From 66-474 sp039923855 (GTDB lineage Bacteria; Pseudomonadota; Gammaproteobacteria; Xanthomonadales; Rhodanobacteraceae): a stretch of DNA of 48,734 nt. The notes below the pieces were generated by a model that ran no database searches, was not told the origin of the DNA, and worked only from the letters and a program-made list of their open reading frames with translations. The translations under genes were made by a program, and so were the position numbers. This document shows positions 27,387-36,116 of the stretch, piece after piece. The DNA lies in contig JBDTBW010000065.1 of the NCBI GenBank assembly GCA_039923855.1, positions 1 through 48,734 of the forward strand. The letters run 5' to 3'. The stretch's first letter is position 1. Every line of letters starts with the position of its first letter.

Positions 27387-28778
27387 ATGACCGCACCGCG
27401 CACGCAAACCCCCCGCATCTACGCGCTCGACACCAATGTGCTGCTGCACGACCCGACTTCGCTGTTCCGTTTCGAGGAGCACGACGTGTTCATTCCCATG
27501 ACCGTGCTGGAGGAACTGGACGAGAAGAAAAAAGGCGGCTCGGAAGTCTCGCGCAACGCGCGCCAGGTCAGCCGCTTTCTCGACGAATTGATCGAGCGCG
27601 GCAAGGGTAATGGCATCGCCGACGGTCTGCCACTGACCTCGCCCGATGGCGTCAAGCTGAAAAGCGGCAATGCTTCCGGACGTCTTTACTTCCAGACACG
27701 CACCAGCAACGGCCACGGCAAGGCCGACAACCAGATCCTCGCCGCGGTACTGGAACTGCGCGAGCAGCACCCGGATGCGCCGGTGGCGCTGGTATCGAAA
27801 GACATCAACCTGCGCATCAAGGCGACCATCTACGGGGTCGCTTCCGAGGATTACGAGAACGATCGCGCGCTCGACGATTTCTCGCTGCTGTACGCCGGGC
27901 ACGCCGAATTGCCGGCGGATTTCTGGGATCGCCACCCGGAATTGCGCTCGTGGTCGGAACGCGGACGCACCTATTACGAAGTGACGCCGCGCGAGGAAGA
28001 AGTCTGGCAGCCCAACGAATGTCTGTATCTGCCCGGCGAGAACAGCGTCGAATTGCGCGTGCTCGGCAACGACCCTGGCAAGACCAGATTGGCGCTCCTC
28101 GACGACTACACCGGCAGCACCCACACCGTGTGGGGCATCGCCGCGCGCAACCGCGAGCAGAACTTCGCACTCAACATGTTGATGGACCCCGACATCGACT
28201 TCGTCACCCTGCTCGGCACCGCAGGCACCGGCAAGACCCTGCTCGCGCTCGCGGCGGGTCTGGCGCAGGTGATGGACCAGCAGCGTTACCGCGAGATCAT
28301 CATGACCCGCGCGACGGTGAGCGTCGGCGAGGACATCGGTTTCCTGCCCGGCACCGAGGAAGAAAAAATGACGCCGTGGATGGGCGCGCTGACCGACAAC
28401 CTCGAGGTGCTGGCCAATCCGGAGGAAGGCGGCGCGTGGGGCCGGCAGGCGACCAACGACCTGCTCGCTTCACGCATCAAGATTCGTTCCCTGAACTTCA
28501 TGCGCGGCAGAACTTTTTTCAATCGTTATTTGATCATCGACGAGGCACAGAACCTGACGCCGAAACAGATGAAAACCCTGATTACCCGCGCCGGTCCCGG
28601 CACCAAGATCGTGTGCTTGGGCAACGTCGAGCAGATCGACACGCCGTATCTGACCGAAACCACGTCCGGCCTGACTTACGCGGTCGATCGTTTCCAAACA
28701 TGGGCGCATTCCGCGCACATCACCCTGCGCCGCGGCGAGCGTTCGCGACTGGCGGATTTCGCATCCGAGGCGTTGTAA
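27387..28778 (+). CDS. PIN-PhoH fusion ATPase/RNase (PhoH2 type)
   Basis: The 463-residue protein joins an N-terminal PIN nuclease domain (IYALDTNVLLHDPTSL with the acidic Asp; LEELDEKKKG; VSKDINLRIKA) to a C-terminal PhoH ATPase (Walker A GTAGTGKT near residue 277; Walker B YLIIDEAQN near 385). PhoH2 proteins are reported as sequence-biased RNA helicase/nucleases, and the nuclease acidic residues appear present here. It is monocistronic. The family is often paired with a small antitoxin-like partner, but none is seen here. Confidence 0.93.
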   Translation: MTAPRTQTPRIYALDTNVLLHDPTSLFRFEEHDVFIPMTVLEELDEKKKGGSEVSRNARQVSRFLDELIERGKGNGIADGLPLTSPDGVKLKSGNASGRLYFQTRTSNGHGKADNQILAAVLELREQHPDAPVALVSKDINLRIKATIYGVASEDYENDRALDDFSLLYAGHAELPADFWDRHPELRSWSERGRTYYEVTPREEEVWQPNECLYLPGENSVELRVLGNDPGKTRLALLDDYTGSTHTVWGIAARNREQNFALNMLMDPDIDFVTLLGTAGTGKTLLALAAGLAQVMDQQRYREIIMTRATVSVGEDIGFLPGTEEEKMTPWMGALTDNLEVLANPEEGGAWGRQATNDLLASRIKIRSLNFMRGRTFFNRYLIIDEAQNLTPKQMKTLITRAGPGTKIVCLGNVEQIDTPYLTETTSGLTYAVDRFQTWAHSAHITLRRGERSRLADFASEAL

Positions 28779-28815
28779 GAGCCGGGGTTGGCGTTTGTGA
28801 CCAGCGTTGAGAGCA

Positions 28816-28991
28816 AGGCCGTCATTCCAGGACTGCACGCAGTGCAGAACCCGGACTGCGCAGGCAGGATGCCGGAGCAGAACGCCGGAGGCGGCCCGAA
28901 GGGCGAGCGCCAAGATGGCGTGAGTAATCCATTTTTGACCTTTGCTCTCGGCTCGACCAACATCAAAATGGATTCCCGCTTGCGCGGGAAT
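28816..28991. repeat. Gap with REP-like palindromes between phoH and thiD
   Basis: The gap begins with gtcattccaggactgcac and ends with the hairpin attcccgc/gcgggaat (28972-28979 and 28984-28991) followed by tgacgg. These are inverted-repeat outer ends around a GC-rich interior with no supported gene. Confidence 0.55.
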
Positions 28992-29005
28992 GACGGCAGA
29001 ATTCC

Positions 29006-29812
29006 ATGACCTCATCGAGTCCCGAGTCCCGAGTCCCGAGTCCCGTTTGTTGCTTGACTATCGCCGGCTCCGACAGCGGCGGCGGCGCGGGCATCCAAGC
29101 CGATCTCAAGACCTTCGCCGCGCGCGGTGTGCATGGACTTTCGGCGCTTACCGCGATCACCGCGCAGAACACCCGCGCAGTGCGCGCGATCCACGCCGTG
29201 CCCATCAGGCACCTGCGCGCCCAACTCGGTGCGCTGTTCGAGGATTTCCCGATCGCGGCGGTCAAGACCGGCATGCTTGGCAACACGGCGACGGTGCGTT
29301 GCGCCGCGCGTGAACTGGCGCGGCGCAAACCGCCATGGCTCATTGTCGATCCGGTGATGGTCGCAACCTCCGGCGCACGCTTGCTCGACAAGAAAGCGAT
29401 CCGCGTGCTGATCGATGAACTGATCCCGCTGGCGGATGTGCTGACGCCCAATCTTCACGAAGCCGAAGCGCTGCTCGGCATTGAAATAAAATCCGCACAC
29501 GACATCGATGCCGCCGGCACGGCGTTGCTCGATCTCGGCGCGGCAGCGGTGTTGCTGAAAGGGGGACACGCGCGCGGGCGACGGGTGATCGATCGCTGGT
29601 TTGACGCGCGCGGCAGCATCGAGTTCCGCCATCCACGATTGCCATATCGAGCACACGGCACCGGCTGCACGCTTTCCGCAGCACTGGCTGCGGAACTGGC
29701 GAAAGGGGTTCCGCCTCGTGTTGCCGTACGCCGTGCGATTGGCTACGTGCAGCGCGCGATGCGCGGCGGGTATCGGGCCGGCGGAGGCGATCTGGCAATA
29801 CTGCGGCACTGA
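29006..29812 (+). CDS. thiD: Hydroxymethylpyrimidine/phosphomethylpyrimidine kinase
   Basis: ThiD phosphorylates HMP and HMP-P for thiamine synthesis. The 268-residue ribokinase-fold protein has LTIAGSDSGGGAGIQADLK, the VKTGMLG segment, DPVMVATSG, TPNLHEAEAL, LLKGGHA and the anion-hole HGTGCTLSAALAA. The first 14 or so residues come from a tandem GAGTCCC repeat (29017-29044) and are not family sequence, so the start at 29006 may be a recently made one. No thiamine riboswitch or good ribosome binding site is seen. Confidence 0.93.
   Translation: MTSSSPESRVPSPVCCLTIAGSDSGGGAGIQADLKTFAARGVHGLSALTAITAQNTRAVRAIHAVPIRHLRAQLGALFEDFPIAAVKTGMLGNTATVRCAARELARRKPPWLIVDPVMVATSGARLLDKKAIRVLIDELIPLADVLTPNLHEAEALLGIEIKSAHDIDAAGTALLDLGAAAVLLKGGHARGRRVIDRWFDARGSIEFRHPRLPYRAHGTGCTLSAALAAELAKGVPPRVAVRRAIGYVQRAMRGGYRAGGGDLAILRH
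29017..29044 (+). repeat. Tandem heptamer GAGTCCC x4
   Basis: Four perfect copies of GAGTCCC run head to tail inside the first codons of thiD. Loose relatives appear at about 976-1115 and 24225-24243. The seven-base unit shifts frame at each copy, so copy-number change would alter the thiD start context. Confidence 0.9.
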
Positions 29813-29862
29813 GCCGACGCGCGCACGTTAGAATTGCCGCACCCAGCGCGCGTGACCGTTGA

Positions 29863-30801
29863 ATGCTTCTCGCCATCCGCCTTGTCTTGTTGACCCTGAT
29901 CCTGTTGTTCCTGCTGTGCGCGTGGATCGTGCACCTGCGCAGCCGTGTGCGTCTGAAATTCCGGAAGCAACTCGGCAGCCATGCCACCGTGTTCGCGCCT
30001 TACAACCTGCTGATGTACGCCATGTCTGCGGTGCGCGCCGCTCCGTTCGCCGAACGCGCGAGGTTCCCGCAACTCGATCCATTGCGCGAACACTGGCGCG
30101 ACATCCGCGACGAAGCGTTGCATCTGTCCGACCAGGGCTTCATCCGCGCCGCCGAACGCAACAACGACGCCAGTTTCAATTCCTTTTTCAAGGAAGGTTG
30201 GAAGCGCTTTTACGTGAAGTGGTACGGCGAACCGCTGGCCTCGGCGCAGGCCTTGTGCCCGCGCACGGTGGCGCTGGTGGATGGGATCCCGTCGGTCAAG
30301 GCGGCGATGTTCGCGCTGTTGCCGCCGGGTTCCAAGCTCAATCCGCACCGCGACCCCTTCGCGGGTTCGCTGCGTTATCACCTGGGACTGGTCACGCCGA
30401 ACGCCGACAGTTGCCGCATCTTCGTCGACGGCGAGGAATATTTCTGGCGCGACGGCGAGGACGTGGTGTTCGACGAAACCTACGTGCATTCGGCCGAAAA
30501 CAAATCCGACATCACGCGCGTGATCCTGTTCTGCGATATCGAGCGGCCGCTGCGGGCGCGCTGGATGGGCGCGATCAATCGACGGATCGGCGCCTTCATG
30601 GGCCGGATCACCTCATCGCCCAACACCGACGCCGAGCCCGTCGGTTTCATCAATCGCCTGTTTGCGCTCGGCCAGCGCAACCGCGAACGCAACCGGCGCT
30701 TCAAGCACGCCAACCCGCGCTTGTTTCGTGCGTTGAAGGCCTGCGGCATCGTAGTGTTGCTTTGGGTGCTGTTGCTGGCGCCGTGGCCATTGCTGCGTTA
30801 A
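29863..30801 (+). CDS. lpxO: LpxO-like Fe(II)/2-oxoglutarate-dependent lipid A hydroxylase
   Basis: This is a membrane-anchored aspartyl/asparaginyl beta-hydroxylase family protein that probably 2-hydroxylates lipid A acyl chains. Of its 312 residues, the N-terminus is a hydrophobic anchor (LVLLTLILLFLLCAWIV), the core has the iron-binding pair in LNPHRDPFAGSLRYHLGL and the distal His in YVHSAEN, and a second hydrophobic helix (CGIVVLLWVLLLAPWPLL) ends the protein. A TAGAAT at 29829-29834 may be the -10 of a short-leader promoter. Confidence 0.88.
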   Translation: MLLAIRLVLLTLILLFLLCAWIVHLRSRVRLKFRKQLGSHATVFAPYNLLMYAMSAVRAAPFAERARFPQLDPLREHWRDIRDEALHLSDQGFIRAAERNNDASFNSFFKEGWKRFYVKWYGEPLASAQALCPRTVALVDGIPSVKAAMFALLPPGSKLNPHRDPFAGSLRYHLGLVTPNADSCRIFVDGEEYFWRDGEDVVFDETYVHSAENKSDITRVILFCDIERPLRARWMGAINRRIGAFMGRITSSPNTDAEPVGFINRLFALGQRNRERNRRFKHANPRLFRALKACGIVVLLWVLLLAPWPLLR

Positions 30802-30814
30802 CCGTTTGAGAATC

Positions 30815-30997
30815 TGAGCGGTTTGCAAAGCGTCGCGAGCGAAGGCAGGTTGCGCACCGCCGGAGCGGAGGAACCGGAGTGTACAACGTCAGTACATGAG
30901 GATTCCTTGGCCCCAAAGCGGTACATCCATGTACCGGGCCTGATCCGAGCACCGCTGGCGCGCGAGATGCCGAGCGCAGTAGCTTTGCAACCGCTCA
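30815..30997 (+). repeat. Core-and-arms repeat element, copy C (long form)
   Basis: The arms 30815-30831 (tgagcggtttgcaaagc) and 30982-30997 (gctttgcaaccgctca) pair with one bulged base. The core (30832-30981) begins gtcgcgagcgaaggcagg, includes the 40-base hairpin module and ends gccgagcgcagtag. The right arm contains the isocitrate dehydrogenase stop codon (30995-30997); the left arm starts 13 bases after the lpxO stop, between two convergent genes. Confidence 0.92.
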
Positions 30998-32020
30998 GCA
31001 GCGAACCCACTCCACTAGCGCATCGGCGAAGGTTTCCGTGGTTCCATCACCGCCAAGATCCGGCGTGACACGATCGTGCGCGACGAGCGTGGCGCGTATG
31101 GCCGCGCGAATGCACTCGCCGTGTTCGATCAGCTCCAGATGATCCAGCATATCGGCGGCCGCCAGCAGCAGCGCGCAGGGATTGGCGAGCTGCTTGCCGG
31201 CGATGTCGGGCGCCGAGCCATGCACCGCCTCGAAGATCGCGGCGGCCGAACCGATATTGGCGCCGGGCGCCAGACCGAGGCCACCGACCAGGCCCGCGCA
31301 CAAGTCGGAAAGAATATCGCCGAACAAATTGGTGGTGACGATCACGTCGAACTGCCACGGATTCATCACCAGTTGCATGCAGGTGTTGTCGACGATCATC
31401 TCGTTGAATTCGATTCCGGGATGATCCCTGGCGACTTCACGCGCGACATCCAGAAACAACCCGGAACTGGTCTTGAGGATATTCGCCTTGTGCACCGCGG
31501 TGATTTTTTTGCGGCCGCGTTTTTGCGCAAGATCGAACGCGTAGCGGACGATGCGCTCGGCGCCACGCCGGGTATTGCGCACGATCGACTGCGCGGTCTG
31601 CCCGTCGGCCGACAAGGTCTGGCCTTCGGAAAGATAGGCGCCCTCGGTGTTTTCGCGCACGGTGATGATGTCGATGCCGTCGTAATGCGCCTTGGTGCCG
31701 GGCATGCTCAATGCCGGGCGCACGTTGGCATAGAGATCGAAGCGCTTGCGCAGTTCCACGTTCAACGACGAAAAACCGCCGCCGACCGGCGTGGTCAGCG
31801 GGCCTTTCAACGCGACGCGATGGCGACCGATCGCCTCCAGCGTGGCTTGCGGCAACAACTCGCCGTGTTGTTCCAGCGCTGCCGTGCCGGCGTCGACGAA
31901 GTCATAGACCAGCCCGCATTTCAGTGCGTCGAGCACGCGCAGCGTCGCGGTCATGATTTCGGGGCCGATGCCGTCGCCGCGGATCACGGCGATGGTACGC
32001 GCGGATTGGATGACGCTCAT
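30995..32020 (-). CDS. NAD-dependent isocitrate dehydrogenase
   Basis: The 341-residue product is a member of the isocitrate/isopropylmalate dehydrogenase family. It has GDGIGPEI near the N-terminus, TVRENTEGAYLSEGQT, KANILK and the cofactor region GANIGSAAAIFEAVHGSAPDIAG. The ENTEGxY substrate motif and the short monomer resemble homo-oligomeric NAD-IDH rather than the 416-residue NADP enzyme or LeuB. It would feed the TCA cycle. AGGAG precedes the ATG. It is monocistronic. Confidence 0.9.
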   Translation of the reverse strand: MSVIQSARTIAVIRGDGIGPEIMTATLRVLDALKCGLVYDFVDAGTAALEQHGELLPQATLEAIGRHRVALKGPLTTPVGGGFSSLNVELRKRFDLYANVRPALSMPGTKAHYDGIDIITVRENTEGAYLSEGQTLSADGQTAQSIVRNTRRGAERIVRYAFDLAQKRGRKKITAVHKANILKTSSGLFLDVAREVARDHPGIEFNEMIVDNTCMQLVMNPWQFDVIVTTNLFGDILSDLCAGLVGGLGLAPGANIGSAAAIFEAVHGSAPDIAGKQLANPCALLLAAADMLDHLELIEHGECIRAAIRATLVAHDRVTPDLGGDGTTETFADALVEWVRC

Positions 32021-32142
32021 GCGGAACTCCTGATCGACGCGCTCGCGGAGCCGTCGATGTGGACAAAAAGAAGCGGATTATCCGCGATCGCGTCGAAGCA
32101 CGCCACGCGGAGGCTACTGGGTGCGGCGGTCTGTTTTGAATT

Positions 32143-32424
32143 TCAAACTGGACCGCTACCCTGCGGCGCGGACGCAAGAAGTTGCGAAAGTTTTCCGCTG
32201 TGCTCGGCCGCGGCCAGTTCATCGAAGCCGCCGATATGCACGCCGTTGACGAAGATCTGCGGCACCGAACGCCGGCCGCCGCTGCGCTCGAGCATCGCCG
32301 CGCGCGCGGCCGGATCCCGGTCGATGCGCAGCTCGCGCCATTGCAGGCTCTTGGCTTTCAGCAGGTTCTTGGCCGCAACGCAGTACGGGCAGATCGCGGT
32401 GGAATAGATTTCGATATCGGACAC
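32143..32424 (-). CDS. grxC: Glutaredoxin 3 family protein
   Basis: A glutaredoxin of about 93 residues with the active-site CPYC in IYSTAICPYCVAAKNLL, then SVPQIFVNGVHIGGFDEL, the glutathione-binding segment. I chose GTG (32422-32424), giving a start VSDIEIYS at the family position; a longer ATG reading adds about 65 residues with no domain. It is probably a separate short transcript. Confidence 0.9.
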   Translation of the reverse strand: MSDIEIYSTAICPYCVAAKNLLKAKSLQWRELRIDRDPAARAAMLERSGGRRSVPQIFVNGVHIGGFDELAAAEHSGKLSQLLASAPQGSGPV

Positions 32425-32594
32425 GGCGCCAGCGGATGAGAGCGAGACAAGGCCGTGCGATCGTATATCGCCACGCAAGCTCGTTGCCAACGGCCTTACC
32501 GGCGATGAACGCGCTTTCCGCAACGCTGGCCGCGCAAGCCGGATCGGGCTAAGGTACGGATGACGCGTGAACCAATCCGTGCAGGATCGGTCGA

Positions 32595-34304
32595 ATGCTG
32601 ACAAGCCTACGGCGAACACCCACGCCCATGCGATCGCCTTCTCTCATTCCCATGCTCGCCTGTCTCGCGCTGGCGCTGCCCGCGGCAGCACAGCAAGATG
32701 TCAATTTGCCGGAGCTGGGCAGTTCCGCGGCCGGGCTGATCTCGCCACAGGAGGAACAAGCCTATGGCGCGAGTCTTTTGCGCGAATTGCGCTCGGTGAA
32801 CCAGGTGCTGGACGACCCGCAGGTCGATGCTTATCTGCAAGCGCTGGGTTACCGGCTGGTCGCGCACAGCGCGGACCCGCGCCAGAACTACACCTTCACC
32901 GCCCTGAAGGATCCGGAAATCAACGCTTTCGCCGCGCCCGGCGGTTACATCTTCATCAATTCCGGGCTGATTACCACCACCAAAAGCGAGAGTGAACTGG
33001 CGGCGGTGATCGCGCATGAACTGGCGCACATCAGCCAGCACCATCTTGAGCGCGCGTTCGAGGACGCCAAGAAAAAGGCGCCGCTGTATGCGCTGGCCAC
33101 GCTCGGCGCGCTGATCGTGGCTGGCGGCGCCAGCGCGTCCGCGGGGCCTGGAATCCTCACTTCCGGCATCGGCCTGATGCAGCAGGAGCAGATCGACTTC
33201 ACCCGCAAGGACGAGGCCGAAGCCGACCGCGTCGGCATCGGCACGCTGGCGAAAGCGGGGTTCGACCCCAATGCAATGGCGGATTTCTTCCAGCGCATGC
33301 AACGCACGCTGCGTCCGGGCGGCGGCGATGGCGGCGAAGCATCCGGGGATGCGCCGCCGTTCCTGCAAACCCATCCGGTCACCAGCGAACGCATCGCCGA
33401 GGCCAAGGCGCGCGCGCATGTGTTGCGGCAACAAGATCGCTCCGCGTCATCAACGTCGGACGCCGACACGGTGATTAACGCGCCGCTGCTGCCATTCGTC
33501 AAGAACACCACTGCGCTGCTCGCCGACCCTACACCGGCATCCGCGAGCGAAGACAGCAATGGCGACTATGCGCTGATCCGCGAACGTATCCGGGTATTGT
33601 CCGCGGCCGACAACAACGGCACGCTGGCGTATTACGCGCACAATTTCGCGCACGACAAGACATTCGGCACGCCCGCGCATCGCTATGGCTACGCGCTGGC
33701 GCTGATACGCGCCAATCAGGCGCGCAACGCGATCGGCGTGTTGACGCCATTGCTGGCCGCGCGCCCGGACAGCACCACGCTGAGCCTCGCGTTGGCGGAC
33801 GCCGAATCCGATGCGGGCCAACGCGCGCAGGCGCTGCAGCGTTACGCGGCGCTCTCCGCGCAATCGCCGCGCAATCCCGCGATCGCACTCGGTTACGCGC
33901 AGGCGCTGCTGGACAGCGGCATGCCCGCGGATGCGAAACTCGCGCAAGGGCAATTGAAGCCGTTGCTGGACGACGATTCCGAACCCGCTCTGTACGGCAC
34001 TTACGGCCATGCCTGCCACCTGGCCGGCGACGACATCCGCGCCGGCGAGGCCTATGCCGATGCCACGTTTCTGTCTGGCCGGCCGATTGATGCGCTGGGC
34101 CAATTGAAGCGCTTGTCGGAGCGTCCCGATCTGGACTACTACGCGCGCGCGCGGATCGAGGCCAGCATCGCGCAGATCACCCCGATCGTGCTGGAAATGC
34201 AGCGGCGCAATTTGCCGCAGGCGGGCGACAAGGGCGGCGGCGAAACCTCCAATCAGTTGGGGTTCCACGCCTGCGCGGGCGTGACCTGCATGCAACAGCG
34301 CTGA
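32595..34304 (+). CDS. BepA-like periplasmic M48 metalloprotease with TPR region
   Basis: BepA-type proteins check outer membrane protein assembly (LptD and BAM substrates). The 569-residue chain has a signal peptide (about residues 12-33, LIPMLACLALALPAAAQQ), a zinc protease domain with HELAH near residue 140 and the third ligand in DEAEADRVG, a lid segment rich in Gly and Ala, and a C-terminal helical TPR-like half (about 330-540). The start at 32595 is supported by AGGA 8 bases upstream; ATG 32628 would also work. The tail has two cysteines (HACAGVTCMQQR), perhaps a disulfide. Confidence 0.9.
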   Translation: MLTSLRRTPTPMRSPSLIPMLACLALALPAAAQQDVNLPELGSSAAGLISPQEEQAYGASLLRELRSVNQVLDDPQVDAYLQALGYRLVAHSADPRQNYTFTALKDPEINAFAAPGGYIFINSGLITTTKSESELAAVIAHELAHISQHHLERAFEDAKKKAPLYALATLGALIVAGGASASAGPGILTSGIGLMQQEQIDFTRKDEAEADRVGIGTLAKAGFDPNAMADFFQRMQRTLRPGGGDGGEASGDAPPFLQTHPVTSERIAEAKARAHVLRQQDRSASSTSDADTVINAPLLPFVKNTTALLADPTPASASEDSNGDYALIRERIRVLSAADNNGTLAYYAHNFAHDKTFGTPAHRYGYALALIRANQARNAIGVLTPLLAARPDSTTLSLALADAESDAGQRAQALQRYAALSAQSPRNPAIALGYAQALLDSGMPADAKLAQGQLKPLLDDDSEPALYGTYGHACHLAGDDIRAGEAYADATFLSGRPIDALGQLKRLSERPDLDYYARARIEASIAQITPIVLEMQRRNLPQAGDKGGGETSNQLGFHACAGVTCMQQR

Positions 34305-34320
34305 CATCCTGCGGGTGCCG

Positions 34321-34377
34321 CTGTCATCCGGATGTAACATCCGTCCGCTGCAATGACGATCATTGCCGCACTGTCAT
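34321..34377 (+). promoter_or_regulatory. Candidate Pho boxes upstream of phoB
   Basis: CTGTCAT (34321-34327) is followed 11 bases on by ATGTAAC (34332-34338), the one-turn spacing of PhoB half-sites. A second CTGTCAT lies at 34371-34377, 13 bases before the phoB start, and CTGACAT occurs at 34301-34307. A palindrome, CAATGACGATCATTG, lies between them (34351-34365). This suggests autoregulation by PhoB, but no footprint is implied. Confidence 0.5.
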
Positions 34378-34390
34378 CGGACGGAAAAGC

Positions 34391-35080
34391 ATGCGCAAAC
34401 GCATCCTGATCGTCGAAGACGAAGCCTCGATCCGCGAAATGGTCGCCTTCGCGTTGCGCCGCGCCGACATGGAGCCGATGCACGCCGCCGATGCGCGCGC
34501 CGCGCAGCATGCGATCGCGGAGAAGGTGCCCGATTTGATCCTGCTGGACTGGATGCTGCCGGGCACCACCGGTCTGGAACTGGCGCGTCGTCTGCGCCGC
34601 GAGGAAACCACCCGCGAAATCCCGATCATCATGCTGACCGCGCGCGGCGAGGAGATCGACCGCGTCAACGGGCTGGAGGCGGGCGTCGACGACTATGTGG
34701 TCAAGCCGTTTTCCACGCGCGAACTGCTGGCGCGCATCCGCGCGGTGTTGCGCCGCAGCCACGGCGACGATGGCACCGGCGTGATCGAATTCGGCGGCCT
34801 GCGCGTGGACGGTCCCGCGCACCGGGTGTCCGCGCACGGCGAAGCGGTACAGATCGGTCCGACCGAATATCGTCTCCTGCATTTTTTTGCCACCCATCCG
34901 GAGCGCGTGTACTCGCGCGCGCAATTGCTCGACCATGTCTGGGGCGGCAGCGTGTACGTCGAGGAACGCACCGTGGACGTGCACATCCGACGCTTGCGGC
35001 AGACGCTGGAGCCGTATCGCCTGGATGGCATGGTGCAGACCGTGCGCGGCGCGGGCTACCGCTTCTCGATCACTTCTTGA
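34391..35080 (+). CDS. phoB: Phosphate regulon response regulator PhoB
   Basis: The 229-residue OmpR-family regulator has a receiver domain (acidic pocket EDE near residue 11, phospho-acceptor Asp in LILLDWMLPG, conserved Lys in VVKPFSTREL) and a winged-helix DNA-binding domain (YRLLHFFATHPERVYSRAQLLDHVWG, VDVHIRRLRQTLEP). These match PhoB closely. The partner kinase phoR, which normally follows, is reduced to a fragment. Candidate Pho boxes lie upstream. Confidence 0.93.
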   Translation: MRKRILIVEDEASIREMVAFALRRADMEPMHAADARAAQHAIAEKVPDLILLDWMLPGTTGLELARRLRREETTREIPIIMLTARGEEIDRVNGLEAGVDDYVVKPFSTRELLARIRAVLRRSHGDDGTGVIEFGGLRVDGPAHRVSAHGEAVQIGPTEYRLLHFFATHPERVYSRAQLLDHVWGGSVYVEERTVDVHIRRLRQTLEPYRLDGMVQTVRGAGYRFSITS

Positions 35081-35085
35081 TCGCC

Positions 35086-35309
35086 ATGCTTCGTGCGCCG
35101 CAACAGGCGCCGCGCCTGACCGAGCGTTTCTGCCGGGTGTCATCCAGCCGTTCGCGCGAAATCGGCGCAAAGGTCTCGGGCTTTCGATCGTCAAGCATGT
35201 GCTGACGTTGCACCAGGCGCGACTGGAAGTGCAAAGCGAGCCGGGCAAGGACTCGATCATCGCCTGCGTGTTCGGGGCGGCGCGGGTGCTGGAACATTCC
35301 GAAAGCTGA
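35086..35309 (+). pseudogene. phoR: Remnant of sensor kinase PhoR (C-terminal ATPase fragment, frameshifted)
   Basis: After an ATG 6 bases past the phoB stop, the reading MLRAPQQ runs straight into APRLTERFCRVSSSRSREIG, the F-box region of PhoR. In the next frame it continues as KGLGLSIVKHVLTLHQARL to a stop at 35309. The two parts join into the classic PhoR C-terminus if one base is restored near 35165-35168. The PAS, HisKA (with the phosphorylated His) and N-box regions are absent: only about 75 codons of some 430 remain. This is a deletion plus frameshift relic. Confidence 0.85.
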
Positions 35310-35396
35310 AGCGTTTCCGTATCGATGAACACGCAGCCTGCACAGCGGCGACGCACTGCGTATCATGGGCGCACCAACGCCACATGATGCATCGCC

Positions 35397-36116
35397 ATGC
35401 CGCTTCGCATATTCTCCGCCTTGTGCCTGACACTTTTACTCGCCTGCTCGGCGCAGGCCGCGCTGCCCACGCCTGCTGCCGCGCCCGTTGCGCATCCGCA
35501 GGTCAAGTTGCACACCTCGCTGGGCGATATCACCATCGAGCTGTTTCCGGACAAGGCGCCGCGCACCGTCGCCAATTTCCTGCAATACGTGCAGGATGGT
35601 TTCTACGACGGCACCGTGTTCCATCGCGCGATCCCCGGCTTTCTGGTGCAAGGCGGCTTGTACACGCGGCAGTTGACGCCCAAGCGCACCCGCGCGCCGA
35701 TCCCTGATGAATCCAACAACGGCCTGTCAAACCTGCGCGGCACCATCGTCGCCGCGCGCGGCCCCGATCCCGATTCCGCCACCGCGCAGTTTTTCTTCAA
35801 CATCGTCGACAATCCGCGCCTTGACTATGTCGGCAACCAGAGCGGCATGACCTGGGGCTACGCGGTGTTCGGCAAGGTCATTGCCGGCATGGACGTGGTC
35901 GACAAGATCGACAATCTTCCCACCGGGCCACAAGGCCCATTCGTCGGCGACGTGCCGCGGCCGTTGCCGGTGATCGAAACCGCGAAGGTGATCGGCGAAG
36001 CCGCGAAGCCCGCCGCCGAGCCGGTGTCGCCGACCGCGGGACAGGTGCCGTTCGCGCCGTCGACGTCCAAAAAACCCAGGAAGAGCGCCGCATCGGCGAC
36101 GCCGATCAAGCATTGA
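35397..36116 (+). CDS. Exported cyclophilin-type peptidyl-prolyl isomerase
   Basis: The protein has a signal peptide (FSALCLTLLLACSAQAA), then the cyclophilin domain (about residues 35-190) with FHRAIPGFLVQGG, SATAQFFFNIVDN and the YAVFGKVIAGMDVVDKI strand, followed by a Pro/Ala/Lys-rich tail. It resembles PpiA with an added C-terminal extension and should act in the periplasm. The Arg, Phe and Gln of the active site appear present. Its stop codon overlaps the lpxH TTG start. Confidence 0.93.
   Translation: MPLRIFSALCLTLLLACSAQAALPTPAAAPVAHPQVKLHTSLGDITIELFPDKAPRTVANFLQYVQDGFYDGTVFHRAIPGFLVQGGLYTRQLTPKRTRAPIPDESNNGLSNLRGTIVAARGPDPDSATAQFFFNIVDNPRLDYVGNQSGMTWGYAVFGKVIAGMDVVDKIDNLPTGPQGPFVGDVPRPLPVIETAKVIGEAAKPAAEPVSPTAGQVPFAPSTSKKPRKSAASATPIKH

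Noticed and set aside
28797..29005. Possible thiamine pyrophosphate riboswitch before thiD
   Set aside because: No conserved riboswitch core is visible; the gap is explained by REP-like palindromes.
29017..29044. CRISPR-like tandem repeat
   Set aside because: Four abutting heptamers with no spacers and no cas genes in the window.
31076..32407. Long plus-strand open frame opposite isocitrate dehydrogenase and glutaredoxin
   Set aside because: It spans two real genes on the other strand and has shadow composition.
35095..35113. Direct repeat GCGCCGC as the cause of the phoR deletion
   Set aside because: Both copies are still present, so simple recombination between them does not explain the loss.
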